NCBI GenBank assembly: GCA_023052935.1
Contig: CM041293.1
Location: forward strand, 176,443,600 to 176,507,599
Direction: 5' to 3'
Length of the DNA: 64,000 nucleotides
Source of the DNA: Piezodorus guildinii
Taxonomy: Eukaryota; Arthropoda; Insecta; Hemiptera; Pentatomidae
In this document: in pieces, positions 62,866 through 64,000 of the stretch
How the letters are laid out: each line of letters starts with the position of its first letter
Numbering within the stretch: the stretch's first letter is position 1
The notes under the pieces: model-generated
What the model was told of the DNA's origin: nothing
The model's database searches: none
The model's input: only the letters and a program-made list of their open reading frames with translations
Translations under genes and position numbers: made by a program

Positions 62866-63104
62866 AAAAATCTGGTGCGCGCAACACACGACTCTCACTT
62901 AGCTCCGTTATATTCAATTTTAGAAGTTTTAAATACATTTAGAGATTAAAATAAATTGTTGAAGAATTAATAAATTAAATAAAGTTTGAATATAAACATG
63001 TGTTTTATTAAATTATCATTTATATTATTAGCTACGACAATAAGACAAATTTGTTTTATGTTTCACACTCAGTTGACTTTTAGAATTTTGTGTATATGAT
63101 AGTA
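62866..63104 (+). mobile_element. HINE-like element (GCGCGC subfamily), interrupted by RTE
   Basis: AAATCTGGTGCGCGCAACAC, GACTCTCACTTAGCTCC. Continues after the RTE insert at 63929 with TTTTTTCTAAAATCTATTCT; near 63950 it switches to minus-strand family sequence (TATACCGTTGGAAAGCTAAA) up to the window end. Confidence 0.8.
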
Positions 63105-63915
63105 ATAATAATAATAATAATAGGCTTAGCGAACCCGAAGGTTCGATGCCGATACCACCGAAGTCTGATGACACAGACTCGTCCAATGTTCACCATTCAA
63201 GCCCAAGCTCCCGAGATCAGCCTTAACGCAATTCTCCCATCTACGCTTCGGCCTACCTTTCGGACGCCTACCAGTCGGATCAGCAAATACCAACTTTCTC
63301 GGAATCCGCTCGTCATCGAGCCCAACAACTTTACTCGCCCATTTGAGTCTCTGCGATGCAATCAGCTCAATTATATTCACAGGATACAAGTTCCGCAATT
63401 CTCTCTTCGGACCAAATATTTTACGTAATACCTTATTTTCGAAAACCTTAAGCCGTTGTTCATCCTTTAAAGTAAGCGGCCACGTTTCACATCCGTAAAG
63501 AACCGTTGGAAGAATAATAGTTTTATAAATTCTAACCTTTAAGTTTTTAGATAGAAGCCGCGAACTAAGTAACTTAGCAACTGAATAATAACACGCCTTT
63601 CCCACCTTTAACCGGATCGTTATTTCTTCCTGGATTTCATTTTTTCTAGTTATAATTGAACCTAAATACTTGAATTTCTCTACGTGTTCAAAAGTATGCT
63701 CTGATACATCAATACACCAAGATCGACACCGTTTCTGCTACTAATCATATATTTCGTCTTATCGGTATTTAATTCTAGTCCTATTTCTTTACCGGTTTTT
63801 ATTAACACACTTGTGTTTAGTTGTACGGTTTCCGTGTCTTCACCTAGCAGTACCAGATCATCGGCATACCCCAAAACCGGAATCTTGTCACCCATATTTA
63901 AACCTTTCTCGGTAC
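63105..63915 (-). mobile_element. RTE-type LINE (family a), 13-bp TSD
   Basis: GTATATGATAGTA at 63092-63104 and 63916-63928. Minus strand: MGDKIPVLGYADDLVLLGED (YADD intact) in 63895-63680, then after a small deletion MGKACYYSVAKLLSSRLLSK, LYGCETWPLTLKDEQRLKVF and RKIFGPKRELRNLYPVNIIE, where DEATGEFRRLHNAE is deleted, ending ASNLRVR. (TAA)n at the 3' end. Nested in a HINE-like element. Confidence 0.93.
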
Positions 63916-64000
63916 GTATATGATAGTATTTTTTCTAAAATCTATTCTAAAACAGAAATATAGATCTATAGTATACCGTTGGAAAGCTAAAGGTATGAGA

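Overview
This is an A+T-rich stretch of arthropod (most likely insect) nuclear DNA made almost entirely of transposable-element debris. I see no intact host gene, no rRNA or tRNA gene and nothing bacterial. The arthropod assignment rests on the kind of elements: Jockey-type LINEs with a gag-like zinc-knuckle ORF1, RTE-type LINEs with proteins of a very common insect type, CR1/L2-like LINEs, mariner transposons, tRNA-headed SINEs, and hammerhead-ribozyme repeats of the kind linked to Penelope-like elements. The species cannot be named from the sequence.

The most abundant repeat is a non-coding family of about 0.8-0.9 kb with some 25 full or partial copies on both strands. It begins near ATCTGGTGCGGGCAACACAC and carries a subterminal ACTTTCACTTAC. 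It has an internal CA microsatellite of variable length. It ends with a CTTAC-AT-rich-GTAAG hairpin merged with GTAAGTGAAAGT. This layout resembles Helentron-associated elements (HINE/DINE-1 type), so it is called the HINE-like family here.

Layout. 0-10 kb: a SINE with perfect target duplications, decayed Jockey copies, a MITE and a solo-LTR-like insert inside Jockey, then a 1-kb tandem duplication containing HINE copies. 10-14.4 kb: an RTE gene split by a structure with long inverted arms, each arm carrying an outward-facing hammerhead ribozyme, filled with a gag-only Jockey derivative, a MITE and the best preserved Jockey RT. 15-25 kb: Jockey and CR1 copies, a fold-back mariner, RTE fragments. 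26.2-28.5 kb: a 218-bp satellite array. 29-37 kb: SINE, RTE, HINE copies, a mariner nested in HINE. 37.7-41 kb: unidentified A+T-rich DNA with internal duplications. 41-50.8 kb: SINE cluster, second mariner, many HINE copies. 51.2-52.2 kb: a nearly perfect 1-kb palindrome with a hammerhead in each arm. 52.5-57 kb: young RTE copies with clean target duplications. 58.2-59.5 kb: about 226-bp hammerhead-bearing repeats in tandem and inverted arrangement, matching the architecture of animal retrozymes. 60-64 kb: Jockey pieces, the most complete HINE copy, and an RTE copy nested in a HINE.

Nothing here works together as a pathway; the logic is parasitism and nesting. Autonomous LINE families probably moved the 5'-truncated copies, HINE-like and SINE elements depend on enzymes not present in the window, and the three sets of hammerhead-bearing repeats are the most unusual content.
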